Assembly (NCBI RefSeq): GCF_048537545.1
Contig: NZ_CP183218.1
Length of the DNA: 64,000 bases
Source of the DNA: Chania fonticola_B
Lineage (GTDB): Bacteria > Pseudomonadota > Gammaproteobacteria > Enterobacterales > Enterobacteriaceae
Direction: 5' to 3' (one strand)
Below the pieces are notes generated by a model. The model was given only the letters and a program-made list of their open reading frames with translations, was not told the origin of the DNA and made no database searches. The position numbers and the translations under genes are program-made. How positions within the stretch are numbered: the stretch's first letter is position 1; each line of letters starts with the position of its first letter. Shown here one piece after another: positions 16,628 through 25,084 of this stretch.

Positions 16628-17899
16628 ATGACAGATAAGCGCAAAGACGGTTCAGGAAAGTTGCTGTACTGCTCTTTCTGCGGCAAAAGCCAGCATGAAG
16701 TGCGTAAGCTGATTGCCGGTCCGTCAGTGTATATCTGCGATGAATGTGTTGATCTGTGTAACGACATTATTCGCGAAGAGATTAAAGAAGTTGCGCCGCA
16801 TCGCGAGCGTAATTCATTGCCGACACCGCACGAAATTCGTCACCACCTGGACGATTATGTTATCGGCCAGGAACAGGCGAAAAAAGTGCTGGCGGTGGCG
16901 GTCTATAACCACTACAAACGCCTGCGTAACGGCGATACCAGCAATGGCATCGAACTGGGCAAAAGCAATATTTTGTTGATCGGCCCAACCGGTAGCGGCA
17001 AAACCTTGCTGGCAGAAACGCTGGCACGTTTCCTGGATGTGCCTTTCACCATGGCCGATGCCACGACGTTGACCGAAGCCGGTTACGTGGGTGAGGACGT
17101 GGAAAACATCATCCAGAAACTGTTGCAGAAATGCGACTATGACGTGCAGAAAGCCCAACGCGGCATCGTCTATATCGATGAAATTGACAAGATTTCACGT
17201 AAGTCAGACAACCCGTCCATCACCCGTGACGTTTCGGGCGAAGGCGTGCAGCAGGCGCTGCTGAAGCTGATCGAAGGCACGATTGCGGCGGTTCCACCAC
17301 AGGGTGGGCGTAAACATCCGCAGCAGGAATTCCTGCAGGTGGACACCTCCAAGATCCTGTTTATCTGTGGCGGTGCGTTTGCCGGCCTGGATAAGGTGAT
17401 TGGCCAGCGTGTTAACACCGGTTCCGGTATCGGTTTTGGTGCCACGGTGAAGGGTGAATCTGAAAAAGCCACCGAAGGCGAACTGCTGTTGCAGGCAGAG
17501 CCGGAAGACTTGATCAAATTTGGCCTGATCCCGGAATTCATCGGTCGTCTGCCGGTGGTTGCCACCCTCAGCGAACTGAGCGAAGAGGCACTGATCCAGA
17601 TCCTGAAAGAGCCGAAAAACGCCCTGACCAAGCAATATCAGGCGTTGTTCAATCTGGAAGGGGTCGATCTGGAATTCCGTGAGGAAGCGCTGAACGCCAT
17701 CGCCAAGAAGGCCATGACGCGTAAGACGGGTGCCCGTGGTCTGCGTTCGATTGTCGAAGGCGCGCTGCTGGACACCATGTACGATCTGCCGTCGCTTGAA
17801 AGCGTAGATAAAGTGGTGATCGACGAATCGGTGATCGCTGGCCAATCCAAGCCGTTATTGATTTACGGCAAACCGGAAGCGCAGGCTTCTGGCGAATAA
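16628..17899 (+). CDS. clpX: ATP-dependent Clp protease ATP-binding subunit ClpX
   Basis: AAA+ unfoldase that recognises ssrA-tagged and other substrates and feeds ClpP. The 423 residues show the zinc-binding domain (Cys15, 18, 37, 40), Walker A GPTGSGKT (119-126), the GYVG pore loop (152-155), Walker B around YIDEID (182-187), the RKH loop (228-230) and the ClpP-docking IGF tripeptide (268-270). The terminator directly after it separates it from lon. Confidence 0.99.
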   Translation: MTDKRKDGSGKLLYCSFCGKSQHEVRKLIAGPSVYICDECVDLCNDIIREEIKEVAPHRERNSLPTPHEIRHHLDDYVIGQEQAKKVLAVAVYNHYKRLRNGDTSNGIELGKSNILLIGPTGSGKTLLAETLARFLDVPFTMADATTLTEAGYVGEDVENIIQKLLQKCDYDVQKAQRGIVYIDEIDKISRKSDNPSITRDVSGEGVQQALLKLIEGTIAAVPPQGGRKHPQQEFLQVDTSKILFICGGAFAGLDKVIGQRVNTGSGIGFGATVKGESEKATEGELLLQAEPEDLIKFGLIPEFIGRLPVVATLSELSEEALIQILKEPKNALTKQYQALFNLEGVDLEFREEALNAIAKKAMTRKTGARGLRSIVEGALLDTMYDLPSLESVDKVVIDESVIAGQSKPLLIYGKPEAQASGE

Positions 17900-17930
17900 T
17901 TAGCCAGTCAAACCAGAAAGTTAATCGTAA

Positions 17931-17960
17931 AAGGGGGATTTTATCCCCCTTTTCTTTTTC
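17931..17960 (+). terminator. Terminator of clpX
   Basis: The 9-bp stem AAGGGGGAT/ATCCCCCTT is followed by TTCTTTTTC. Confidence 0.88.
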
Positions 17961-17973
17961 TCTACATTGTTAC

Positions 17974-18003
17974 CGTTGAATGTCAGAGATTCATCCCCAT
18001 ATA
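17974..18003 (+). promoter_or_regulatory. Sigma32-type heat-shock promoter of lon
   Basis: CGTTGAA (17974-17980) and CCCCATATA (17995-18003) are separated by 14 bases, a close match to the sigma32 consensus and to the E. coli lon promoter as I recall it. The leader to the lon start is about 80 bases. Confidence 0.85.
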
Positions 18004-18092
18004 CTCATAATCCAGATTTTGTGAAACGTTTGATGCTGGCGTCTCATGAGATCCCCCTAATCCTGGCGGAAATTAAACTAAGAGAGAGCTCT

Positions 18093-20447
18093 ATGAACCC
18101 TGAGCGTTCCGAACGCATTGAAATCCCCGTGTTGCCATTGCGCGACGTGGTGGTTTATCCGCACATGGTGATCCCGTTGTTTGTTGGCCGGGAAAAATCG
18201 ATTCGGTGCCTCGAAGCCGCAATGGATCACGATAAAAAGATCATGCTGGTGGCGCAGAAAGAGGCCTCGACGGATGAACCTGGCATTAACGATCTGTTCT
18301 CGGTCGGTACCGTTGCATCGATTTTACAGATGCTGAAACTGCCGGACGGCACGGTCAAGGTGCTGGTCGAAGGTTTACAGCGTGCGCGTATTACCACGCT
18401 TTCCGACAGCGGCGAACACTTCGCTGCCCAGGCTGAATATCTTGAATCACCGGCTATCGACGAGCGTGAGCAGGAAGTCCTGGTGCGCACGGCGATCAAT
18501 CAGTTTGAAGGCTACATCAAGCTGAACAAAAAAATTCCACCGGAGGTGCTGACGTCATTGAACAGCATCGACGACGCTGCACGCCTGGCGGATACCATCG
18601 CTGCGCATATGCCGCTGAAGCTCAGCGACAAGCAGTCGGTGCTGGAAATGTTCGATATCACCGAGCGTCTTGAGTACCTGATGGCGATGATGGAGTCGGA
18701 AATTGACCTGCTACAGGTTGAGAAGCGCATCCGTAACCGCGTCAAGAAACAGATGGAAAAGAGCCAGCGCGAGTACTATCTGAATGAGCAGATGAAGGCG
18801 ATTCAGAAAGAACTGGGCGAGATGGACGACACGCCGGATGAACACGAGGCGTTGAAGCGCAAGATCGAAGCGGCCAAAATGCCGAAAGAAGCGCGTGAGA
18901 AAACCGAAGCGGAACTGCAAAAGCTGAAAATGATGTCGCCGATGTCTGCGGAAGCGACCGTCGTGCGTGGCTATATCGACTGGATGATCCAGGTGCCGTG
19001 GAATGCGCGCAGCAAGGTGAAAAAAGACCTGCTCAAGGCGCAGGAAGTGCTCGATACCGATCACTACGGCCTGGAACGCGTCAAAGACCGCATCCTTGAG
19101 TATCTTGCAGTGCAGAGCCGCGTCAGCAAAATCAAGGGTCCGATCCTGTGTCTGGTAGGGCCTCCTGGCGTGGGTAAAACCTCGCTGGGGCAGTCGATCG
19201 CTCGCGCGACCGGCCGCCAATATGTCCGTATGGCGCTGGGCGGCGTACGTGACGAAGCAGAGATTCGCGGTCACCGCCGGACTTACATCGGCTCCATGCC
19301 GGGTAAACTGATCCAGAAAATGGCCAAGGTTGGGGTGAAAAACCCGCTGTTCCTGCTCGATGAGATCGACAAGATGTCATCCGACATGCGTGGCGATCCG
19401 GCTTCAGCCCTGCTGGAAGTGCTGGATCCGGAACAGAACGTGGCGTTTAACGATCACTATCTGGAAGTGGATTACGATCTGTCCGACGTGATGTTCGTGG
19501 CGACCTCGAACTCGATGAACATCCCGGCACCGCTGCTGGACCGTATGGAAGTGATCCGTCTTTCTGGCTACACCGAAGACGAAAAGCTGAACATCGCCAA
19601 ACAGCACCTGTTGCCGAAGCAGCTTGAACGCAACGCGTTGAAGAAAGGTGAATTGACGGTAGATGACAGTGCCATTATCGGCATCATCCGCTATTACACC
19701 CGTGAAGCCGGGGTGCGTAGCCTGGAGCGTGAAATTTCCAAGCTGTGCCGTAAAGCGGTCAAGTCGCTGCTGATGGACAAGAAGCTCAAACACATCGAGA
19801 TCAACGGCGAGAACCTCAAGGACTATCTGGGCGTTCAGCGTGTTGATTACGGCCGTGCAGACACCGAAAACCGCGTAGGCCAGGTAACCGGGCTGGCGTG
19901 GACGGAAGTGGGCGGCGATCTGCTGACCATCGAAACTGCCTGCGTACCGGGCAAAGGCAAGCTGACCTACACCGGTTCTTTGGGTGAAGTGATGCAGGAG
20001 TCGATCCAGGCCGCGTTGACCGTGGTACGTGCACGTGCAGAGAAGTTGGGCATCAACGCCGATTTCTATGAAAAACGTGATATCCACGTCCACGTGCCGG
20101 AAGGGGCGACGCCGAAAGACGGCCCAAGCGCCGGTATTGCCATGTGTACCGCGCTGGTTTCCTGCCTGACAGGCAACCCGGTGCGCGCCGATGTGGCGAT
20201 GACCGGCGAGATCACCTTGCGTGGTCATGTGTTGCCGATTGGCGGCCTGAAAGAGAAGCTGCTGGCGGCACACCGTGGCGGTATCAAAACCGTGCTGATC
20301 CCTTACGAGAACAAGCGCGATTTGGAAGAGATCCCGGACAACGTCATTGCCGATCTGGAGATCCATCCGGTACAGCGGATCGATGAAGTTTTGAACATCG
20401 CACTGGTCAATCCGGCCTTCGGCGCACAGCCGGTAGCGGTAAAATAG
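18093..20447 (+). CDS. lon: ATP-dependent protease Lon
   Basis: Hexameric AAA+ serine protease that degrades damaged proteins and short-lived regulators. The start at 18093 gives MNPERSERIEIPVLPLRD and 784 residues, the E. coli length, with AGAGAG upstream; a longer open frame from 17967 would run through the heat-shock promoter. LAN domain at about 10-205, coiled coil around 210-310, Walker A GPPGVGKT near 356, Walker B LFLLDEID, and the Ser-Lys dyad in KDGPSAG (Ser679) and GGLKEKLLA (Lys722). Confidence 0.99.
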   Translation: MNPERSERIEIPVLPLRDVVVYPHMVIPLFVGREKSIRCLEAAMDHDKKIMLVAQKEASTDEPGINDLFSVGTVASILQMLKLPDGTVKVLVEGLQRARITTLSDSGEHFAAQAEYLESPAIDEREQEVLVRTAINQFEGYIKLNKKIPPEVLTSLNSIDDAARLADTIAAHMPLKLSDKQSVLEMFDITERLEYLMAMMESEIDLLQVEKRIRNRVKKQMEKSQREYYLNEQMKAIQKELGEMDDTPDEHEALKRKIEAAKMPKEAREKTEAELQKLKMMSPMSAEATVVRGYIDWMIQVPWNARSKVKKDLLKAQEVLDTDHYGLERVKDRILEYLAVQSRVSKIKGPILCLVGPPGVGKTSLGQSIARATGRQYVRMALGGVRDEAEIRGHRRTYIGSMPGKLIQKMAKVGVKNPLFLLDEIDKMSSDMRGDPASALLEVLDPEQNVAFNDHYLEVDYDLSDVMFVATSNSMNIPAPLLDRMEVIRLSGYTEDEKLNIAKQHLLPKQLERNALKKGELTVDDSAIIGIIRYYTREAGVRSLEREISKLCRKAVKSLLMDKKLKHIEINGENLKDYLGVQRVDYGRADTENRVGQVTGLAWTEVGGDLLTIETACVPGKGKLTYTGSLGEVMQESIQAALTVVRARAEKLGINADFYEKRDIHVHVPEGATPKDGPSAGIAMCTALVSCLTGNPVRADVAMTGEITLRGHVLPIGGLKEKLLAAHRGGIKTVLIPYENKRDLEEIPDNVIADLEIHPVQRIDEVLNIALVNPAFGAQPVAVK

Positions 20448-20481
20448 TGACGTATAGCAAAAACCATTGATAAAACTCATG

Positions 20482-20517
20482 CTGGCAAGCCAATTCGGAC
20501 TTGCCAGTATTTTTTTG
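20482..20517 (+). terminator. Terminator of lon
   Basis: An 8-bp stem CTGGCAAG/CTTGCCAG with a 10-base loop is followed by TATTTTTTTG. Confidence 0.82.
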
Positions 20518-20664
20518 TGCCGCTAAGTTAGATCCCTGTCGGCTCGCGTTTCGCTGCCGTTTGGTGGCTTGCCAAGGCACGACGGGATTGATATAACAGC
20601 AGCGCTGTCGTAACCGTAGGGATTTTTTCGGTGCGACGTTTTGAATTCTAGAGGGGATGATAGA

Positions 20665-20937
20665 GTGAATAAGTCACAACTGATCGACAAAATTGCCGCG
20701 GGTGCTGATATTTCTAAAGCGGCAGCAGGGCGTGCTTTGGACGCCATTATTGCTTCCGTTACCGATTCCTTGAAAGAAGGGGATGACGTGGCTCTGGTTG
20801 GTTTCGGTTCTTTCACCGTGCGTGAGCGTTCAGCTCGTACCGGCCGTAACCCGCAAACGGGTAAAGAGATCAAAATCGCGGCAGCCAAAGTTCCGGCTTT
20901 CCGTGCAGGGAAAGCCCTGAAAGACGCAGTAAACTGA
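20665..20937 (+). CDS. hupB: DNA-binding protein HU-beta
   Basis: Nucleoid protein subunit that bends DNA as a homodimer or with HU-alpha. The 90-residue protein begins with GTG at 20665, which gives MNKSQLIDKIAAG; GAGGGGA lies 8 bases upstream. An ATG-started longer frame (20641) would add eight residues not seen in the family. The beta-arm motif TGRNPQTGKEI with the intercalating proline is intact. A terminator follows it. Confidence 0.98.
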   Translation: MNKSQLIDKIAAGADISKAAAGRALDAIIASVTDSLKEGDDVALVGFGSFTVRERSARTGRNPQTGKEIKIAAAKVPAFRAGKALKDAVN

Positions 20938-21012
20938 TTACGGCGTTTAATCGCATCGCGTCGCCGGTAAACAATCACCTGACGCAGCGGTATTGGTAAG
21001 GTAAGATATAAG

Positions 21013-21043
21013 GCGCATCAGGTTGATGCGCTTTTTTTATTTT
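21013..21043 (+). terminator. Terminator of hupB
   Basis: An 8-bp stem GCGCATCA/TGATGCGC with a 3-base loop is followed by TTTTTTTATTTTT. Confidence 0.9.
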
Positions 21044-21107
21044 TGTCGCAGGGAACGCGCCTGCACAAGGGTTGTTAATCCACATCACAGCGGAGTGTTG
21101 TCACACT

Positions 21108-22988
21108 ATGATGGACAATTTACGCGCGGCTGCTAACCACGTCGTGCTAAAAATCATCCTGGGGCTGATTATCTTGTCATTTCTTTTGACTGGAGTAGTC
21201 AGCTATCAGGGAAGTGCCGGCGATTACGCTGCGAAAGTAAATGGCCAGGTGATCGAACGCGCCCAGCTGGAACAGGCTTTCCAGAGTGAACGTAGCCGGA
21301 TGCAGCAGGAACTGGGAGACCGTTTCTCTGCCATGGCTGGCAACGAAGGCTACATGCAGCAGATGCGCCAGCAGGTGCTGTCTCAACTGATCGACAAGTC
21401 GCTGCTGGACCAGTACGCGAAGACGCTGGGCCTGAGCGCCAGTGACGATCAGGTGAAAGAGGCCATCCGTCAAGAAAGCTATTTCCAGACGGACGGCAAG
21501 TTCGACAACGCCAAATATCTCGACCTGATTACCCGTTCGGGCTTTAGCGCCGATCAATATGCGCAATATACACGCCAGCGGTTAATCAACCAGCAGATGA
21601 TCCAGGGCTTTGGCGGTTCCGATATCGTCCCACCCAGCGAAGCACAGTCTATGGTTGCCCTGGTTCTGCAAGAGCGCGATGTGCGTCTGGCGACGATCGA
21701 TCTCAATGCCATGATGGCCAAGCAAACCGTCACCGACGAAGAGCTGAAGGCCTTCTTCGAGCAGAATAAAAACAGCTTCATCGCGCCAGAGAAGGTGAAA
21801 GTGAGCTTTATCCCGCTGGATGCCGCGGCATTGCAGGATACTGTGACCGTTACCGAAGCGGATATCAGCGCCTATTACGATGGGCACCAGAGCAGCTTTG
21901 GCCAGCCGGAACGCAAAAAATTCAGCGTGATCCAGCTTAAAACCGAAGCGGATGCCAAAGCGGTATTGGAAGAGCTGAAAAACGGTGGCGATTTCGCTGC
22001 GTTGGCGAAAGAGAAATCTACCGACATCATCTCGCGCCGTACCGGTGGCGAAATGGACTGGATGGAACCAGATACCACGGCAGACGAACTGAAACAGGCA
22101 AACCTGACCGAGAAAGGCCAACTGTCTGGCGTAGTGAAGTCTTCAGTGGGTTACCTGATCGTGCGCCTGGACGATATCAAGCCAGCGCTGGTGAAGCCAT
22201 TGAGCGAAGTGCATGATGCTATCGCCAAGCAGCTCAAGCAGGAAAAAGCGGTAGATGCCTACTATGCGCTGCAGCAGAAAGTCAGCGAGGCGGCGACCAG
22301 CGATAACGAGTCCCTGGCCTCAGCGGAAGAAGCTGCGGGTATCAAGGCGGCTAACACCGAATGGTTTACCCGTGACTCGGTACCTGCTGCGTTGAACTTC
22401 AAGCCGGTTGTGCAGGCCATCTTCGATGGTTCGCTGATTGGCGAGAACGGCGCACCAGGCAGCAACTCTGACGTCATCACCGTTGACGGTGACCGTGCAT
22501 TCGTGGTTCGCGTTGTGGCCCATCAGCCGGAAGGGATTGAACCTTTCGACAAGGTGAAAGATCGCGTAACCGCGATGGTCAAACACAACAAGGCACTGCA
22601 AGAAGCCAAGCTGCAGGGTGAAAAACTGCTGGTTGAGCTGAAGCAGGGCAAAGGCGATGAGGCGATGAAAGCCGCTGGTCTGAGCTTCGGCAGCGTACAG
22701 AAAATGGCACGCGCCCCGGAAGACAGCCAACTGGTGGAAGCCGTTTTCGCACTGCCGCACCCGGAAGCCGGTAAAGTGGTTTACGGCATGTCACAGGATG
22801 CTCAAGGGAACGTGGTGTTGATCGCTCTGGATAGCGTTAAGCCAGGCACTCTGCCAGCAGACGAAATGAAAACCTTCGTCAGCAACATGGAGAAAGGAAG
22901 CGCTAGCGTGACCTTCGATGCCCTGCTGACTAACCTGCGCAAAGAAGCCAAGATCAAAATGGGTGCCGCTGAGCAGCAACAGCCGTAA
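21108..22988 (+). CDS. ppiD: Periplasmic chaperone PpiD, inner-membrane anchored
   Basis: SurA-like folding factor at the periplasmic exit of the Sec translocon. The 626-residue protein begins MMDNLRAAANHVVL, with a single N-terminal membrane helix at about 14-36 and a large periplasmic part; the parvulin-like domain (about 266-355) includes FAALAKEKSTD and the conserved GQLSGVVKSSVGYLIVRLD. The ATG at 21108 is favoured over an upstream in-frame start at 21072 because it gives the family N-terminus. A GGAG lies about 12 bases before it. Confidence 0.97.
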   Translation: MMDNLRAAANHVVLKIILGLIILSFLLTGVVSYQGSAGDYAAKVNGQVIERAQLEQAFQSERSRMQQELGDRFSAMAGNEGYMQQMRQQVLSQLIDKSLLDQYAKTLGLSASDDQVKEAIRQESYFQTDGKFDNAKYLDLITRSGFSADQYAQYTRQRLINQQMIQGFGGSDIVPPSEAQSMVALVLQERDVRLATIDLNAMMAKQTVTDEELKAFFEQNKNSFIAPEKVKVSFIPLDAAALQDTVTVTEADISAYYDGHQSSFGQPERKKFSVIQLKTEADAKAVLEELKNGGDFAALAKEKSTDIISRRTGGEMDWMEPDTTADELKQANLTEKGQLSGVVKSSVGYLIVRLDDIKPALVKPLSEVHDAIAKQLKQEKAVDAYYALQQKVSEAATSDNESLASAEEAAGIKAANTEWFTRDSVPAALNFKPVVQAIFDGSLIGENGAPGSNSDVITVDGDRAFVVRVVAHQPEGIEPFDKVKDRVTAMVKHNKALQEAKLQGEKLLVELKQGKGDEAMKAAGLSFGSVQKMARAPEDSQLVEAVFALPHPEAGKVVYGMSQDAQGNVVLIALDSVKPGTLPADEMKTFVSNMEKGSASVTFDALLTNLRKEAKIKMGAAEQQQP

Positions 22989-23094
22989 TCTCCGCTCTCT
23001 GGTTTTGTAGGGGGCGCAGGATGCTGCGCCCGTATTCCTCCCTGCAGTGGACGGGAATAAGCACCGCATTTCTTTGCAACAGCTTGCAATACTC

Positions 23095-23117
23095 AAAGGC
23101 CGCTTTCGCGGCCTTTT
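23095..23117 (+). terminator. Terminator after ppiD
   Basis: The 9-bp stem AAAGGCCGC/GCGGCCTTT with a 4-base loop is followed by one more T and then CCAC. A second hairpin (GGGCGCAG/CTGCGCCC) lies just after the ppiD stop at about 23013-23032. Confidence 0.7.
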
Positions 23118-23198
23118 CCACATTTAAACTCTGCCATTTGCCGATCTTCCGCCGCTGCGGCAAGGTATCCAAGCTGTCAAACACAAGGAGGATACAGC

Positions 23199-23576
23199 AT
23201 GCAACTTAGCGAAAATAAAGCCATTATCCGTTTTACCGTTATCCGCCAGCTACTCTTGGCGGCGGCGCTGTTTGGCCTGATAGGGAGCTCGGCCATTGCT
23301 GCAGAGAAACCCTCTCAGGGGCAACCACAGGCCGCGGTGGTGTCGCCTAAGGTCAACCCTGAAGCGCCAAGCGAGGGTGCAGCCCAGGTCAGCATTAACC
23401 AGGCAGATGCAGAGGCGCTAGCCACCGTGTTGAACGGCGTAGGGCTGAAAAAGGCAGAGGCCATAGTGCGCTACCGCGAACAGAACGGGCCGTTTAGCGA
23501 AATAGACCAGCTACAGGAGGTGCCGGGGATCGGCCCCTCCCTGGTGGAAAGAAATCGTGATCGGCTGAAAATGTGA
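23199..23576 (+). CDS. ybaV: ComEA-like helix-hairpin-helix protein YbaV
   Basis: Exported small protein of 125 residues with a ComEA-type DNA-binding domain. After a signal peptide (hydrophobic about 17-33, cleavage near AIAAEK) and a Pro/Ala-rich linker, the C-terminal ~65 residues form a double helix-hairpin-helix (SINQADAEALATVLNGVG, VPGIGPSLVERN). In naturally competent bacteria ComEA binds incoming DNA; the role in enterobacteria is unproven. AAGGAGGA precedes the ATG. A GC-rich inverted repeat (23584-23593/23608-23617) follows the stop. Confidence 0.92.
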   Translation: MQLSENKAIIRFTVIRQLLLAAALFGLIGSSAIAAEKPSQGQPQAAVVSPKVNPEAPSEGAAQVSINQADAEALATVLNGVGLKKAEAIVRYREQNGPFSEIDQLQEVPGIGPSLVERNRDRLKM

Positions 23577-23772
23577 TCCCGCTCGCGGCTGCGTGGCAAA
23601 GTGCCCTCGCAGCCGCGCTGCTCTGCTACATTTTACAGGTCATACCAGTCATCCATCGCAAACTCTTTGCCAAGCCCTGCGGTACAAGCATGCTGCCAGC
23701 AAGGAGGGATAATACTGAACGGGTATGCCGGTATTAATTCGCTATCACCAGAGCAGGAGCGGTTGTTTCACT

Positions 23773-24186
23773 ATGCAGACTTATATCAAAGTTCGTGGCT
23801 ATCATCTTGATGTCTATCAACACGTTAATAATGCCCGGTATCTGGAATTCCTGGAGGAGGCGCGCTGGGAATGGCTGGAGGATCTGGATGCTTACCACTG
23901 GATGACGCAAAACAACATCGCGTTTATCGTGGTGAACATCAATATCAATTATCGTAAGCCTGCCGTATTGGGGGATAAGCTACGCATCGATAGCCAGATG
24001 CTGCAACTCAATGGCAAGAGCGGCGTGCTGAGCCAGCAGGTATTGCTGGAGCCGGATGGGACCGTGGTTGCCGACGCGACGCTGACCTTTGTCTGTATCG
24101 ATTTGAAAACCCAGCGGGCACTGCCGATTGAAGGCGCACTGCGTGAACACCTGGTGGCACTACAACAAAAGGATCAGCAGGCCTGA
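23773..24186 (+). CDS. fadM: Hotdog-fold acyl-CoA thioesterase FadM
   Basis: Long-chain acyl-CoA thioesterase (YbaW/FadM), which in E. coli acts on dienoyl-CoA intermediates of beta-oxidation and is repressed by FadR. The start at 23773 gives MQTYIKVRGYHLDVYQHVNN and 137 residues; catalytic Asp13 and the 4-hydroxybenzoyl-CoA thioesterase signature HVNNARYLEFLEEAR are intact. The frame is open 16 codons further upstream, but that adds a sequence foreign to the family. It converges on queC. Confidence 0.94.
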   Translation: MQTYIKVRGYHLDVYQHVNNARYLEFLEEARWEWLEDLDAYHWMTQNNIAFIVVNININYRKPAVLGDKLRIDSQMLQLNGKSGVLSQQVLLEPDGTVVADATLTFVCIDLKTQRALPIEGALREHLVALQQKDQQA

Positions 24187-24222
24187 TTGACTGGGCGACG
24201 CTATCGCCGCCCATAAACGAGT

Positions 24223-24921
24223 TCAAACCAAGCCGGTTTTCCGCTTCAGGCTGGCCATCACGCCGACCTTGTCCTGTTGATACTGCTGCAATCCGTTGGC
24301 GCGCAGGTGGCAGGCCGCACATTCACCACAACCGTCGCCTTGAACGCCGTTATAACAGGTGAGCGTCTCATGGCGAACACGTTCCAACTGTTGATAATAG
24401 TCCGCCAGCGCCCAGGTCTCAGCCTTGTTGAGCCACATCAGTGGAGTTTCAAAGCGAATATCACGGGCGATCCCCAGCACGATGGCCTGATTCAGAGCCT
24501 TAACAAACTCGTCGCGGCAATCCGGATAGCCCGAGAAATCCGTCTCGCACACGCCGGTGATCACGGCTTCGGCTTCCACCTGGTAGGCATAAATCGCCGC
24601 CAGGGTGAGGAACAGGATGTTGCGCCCAGGCACAAAGGTGCTTGGCAAGGCATCGGTCTGCGAGCTGTCGTAGGTGGGAACCGGAATGTTATCGCGAGTC
24701 AGGCTGCTGATGGCCAGCTCATTGAGCAACCCAACGTCCAAAACCTTATGCGCCTTGGCTCCCAGGGTTTGGCATAGGGCCTGGGCCACCTCGATTTCGG
24801 CGCGGTGACGCTGGCCGTAATCGAACGTGATGCAGTGAACTTCATCATACTGTTGCAATGCCTGAATCAAGCAGGTCGTGGAGTCTTGTCCACCGCTAAA
24901 AACGACGACTGCGCGTTTCAT
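24223..24921 (-). CDS. queC: 7-cyano-7-deazaguanine synthase QueC
   Basis: ATP-dependent conversion of 7-carboxy-7-deazaguanine and ammonia to preQ0, a step of queuosine biosynthesis. The 232-residue protein has the PP-loop SGGQDST (9-15) and the zinc-binding cysteines 189, 198, 201 and 204 (CYNGVQGDGCGECAAC). No preQ1 riboswitch is recognisable in the 163-base upstream gap. Confidence 0.98.
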   Translation of the reverse strand: MKRAVVVFSGGQDSTTCLIQALQQYDEVHCITFDYGQRHRAEIEVAQALCQTLGAKAHKVLDVGLLNELAISSLTRDNIPVPTYDSSQTDALPSTFVPGRNILFLTLAAIYAYQVEAEAVITGVCETDFSGYPDCRDEFVKALNQAIVLGIARDIRFETPLMWLNKAETWALADYYQQLERVRHETLTCYNGVQGDGCGECAACHLRANGLQQYQQDKVGVMASLKRKTGLV

Positions 24922-25084
24922 AAATCTACCTTCTGGCTAGGGCCATTCCCGATGCACATTCGGGCGGCCGGTTTATGCCCTTTACTGCCAGGTTACAGCG
25001 TTACTGGCCTGAACCTGGCGCTATTGGGCTTTATAACACACATGCGGGATGCTATCAGAAATGCTCGCCACAGCGTAGGGCAAC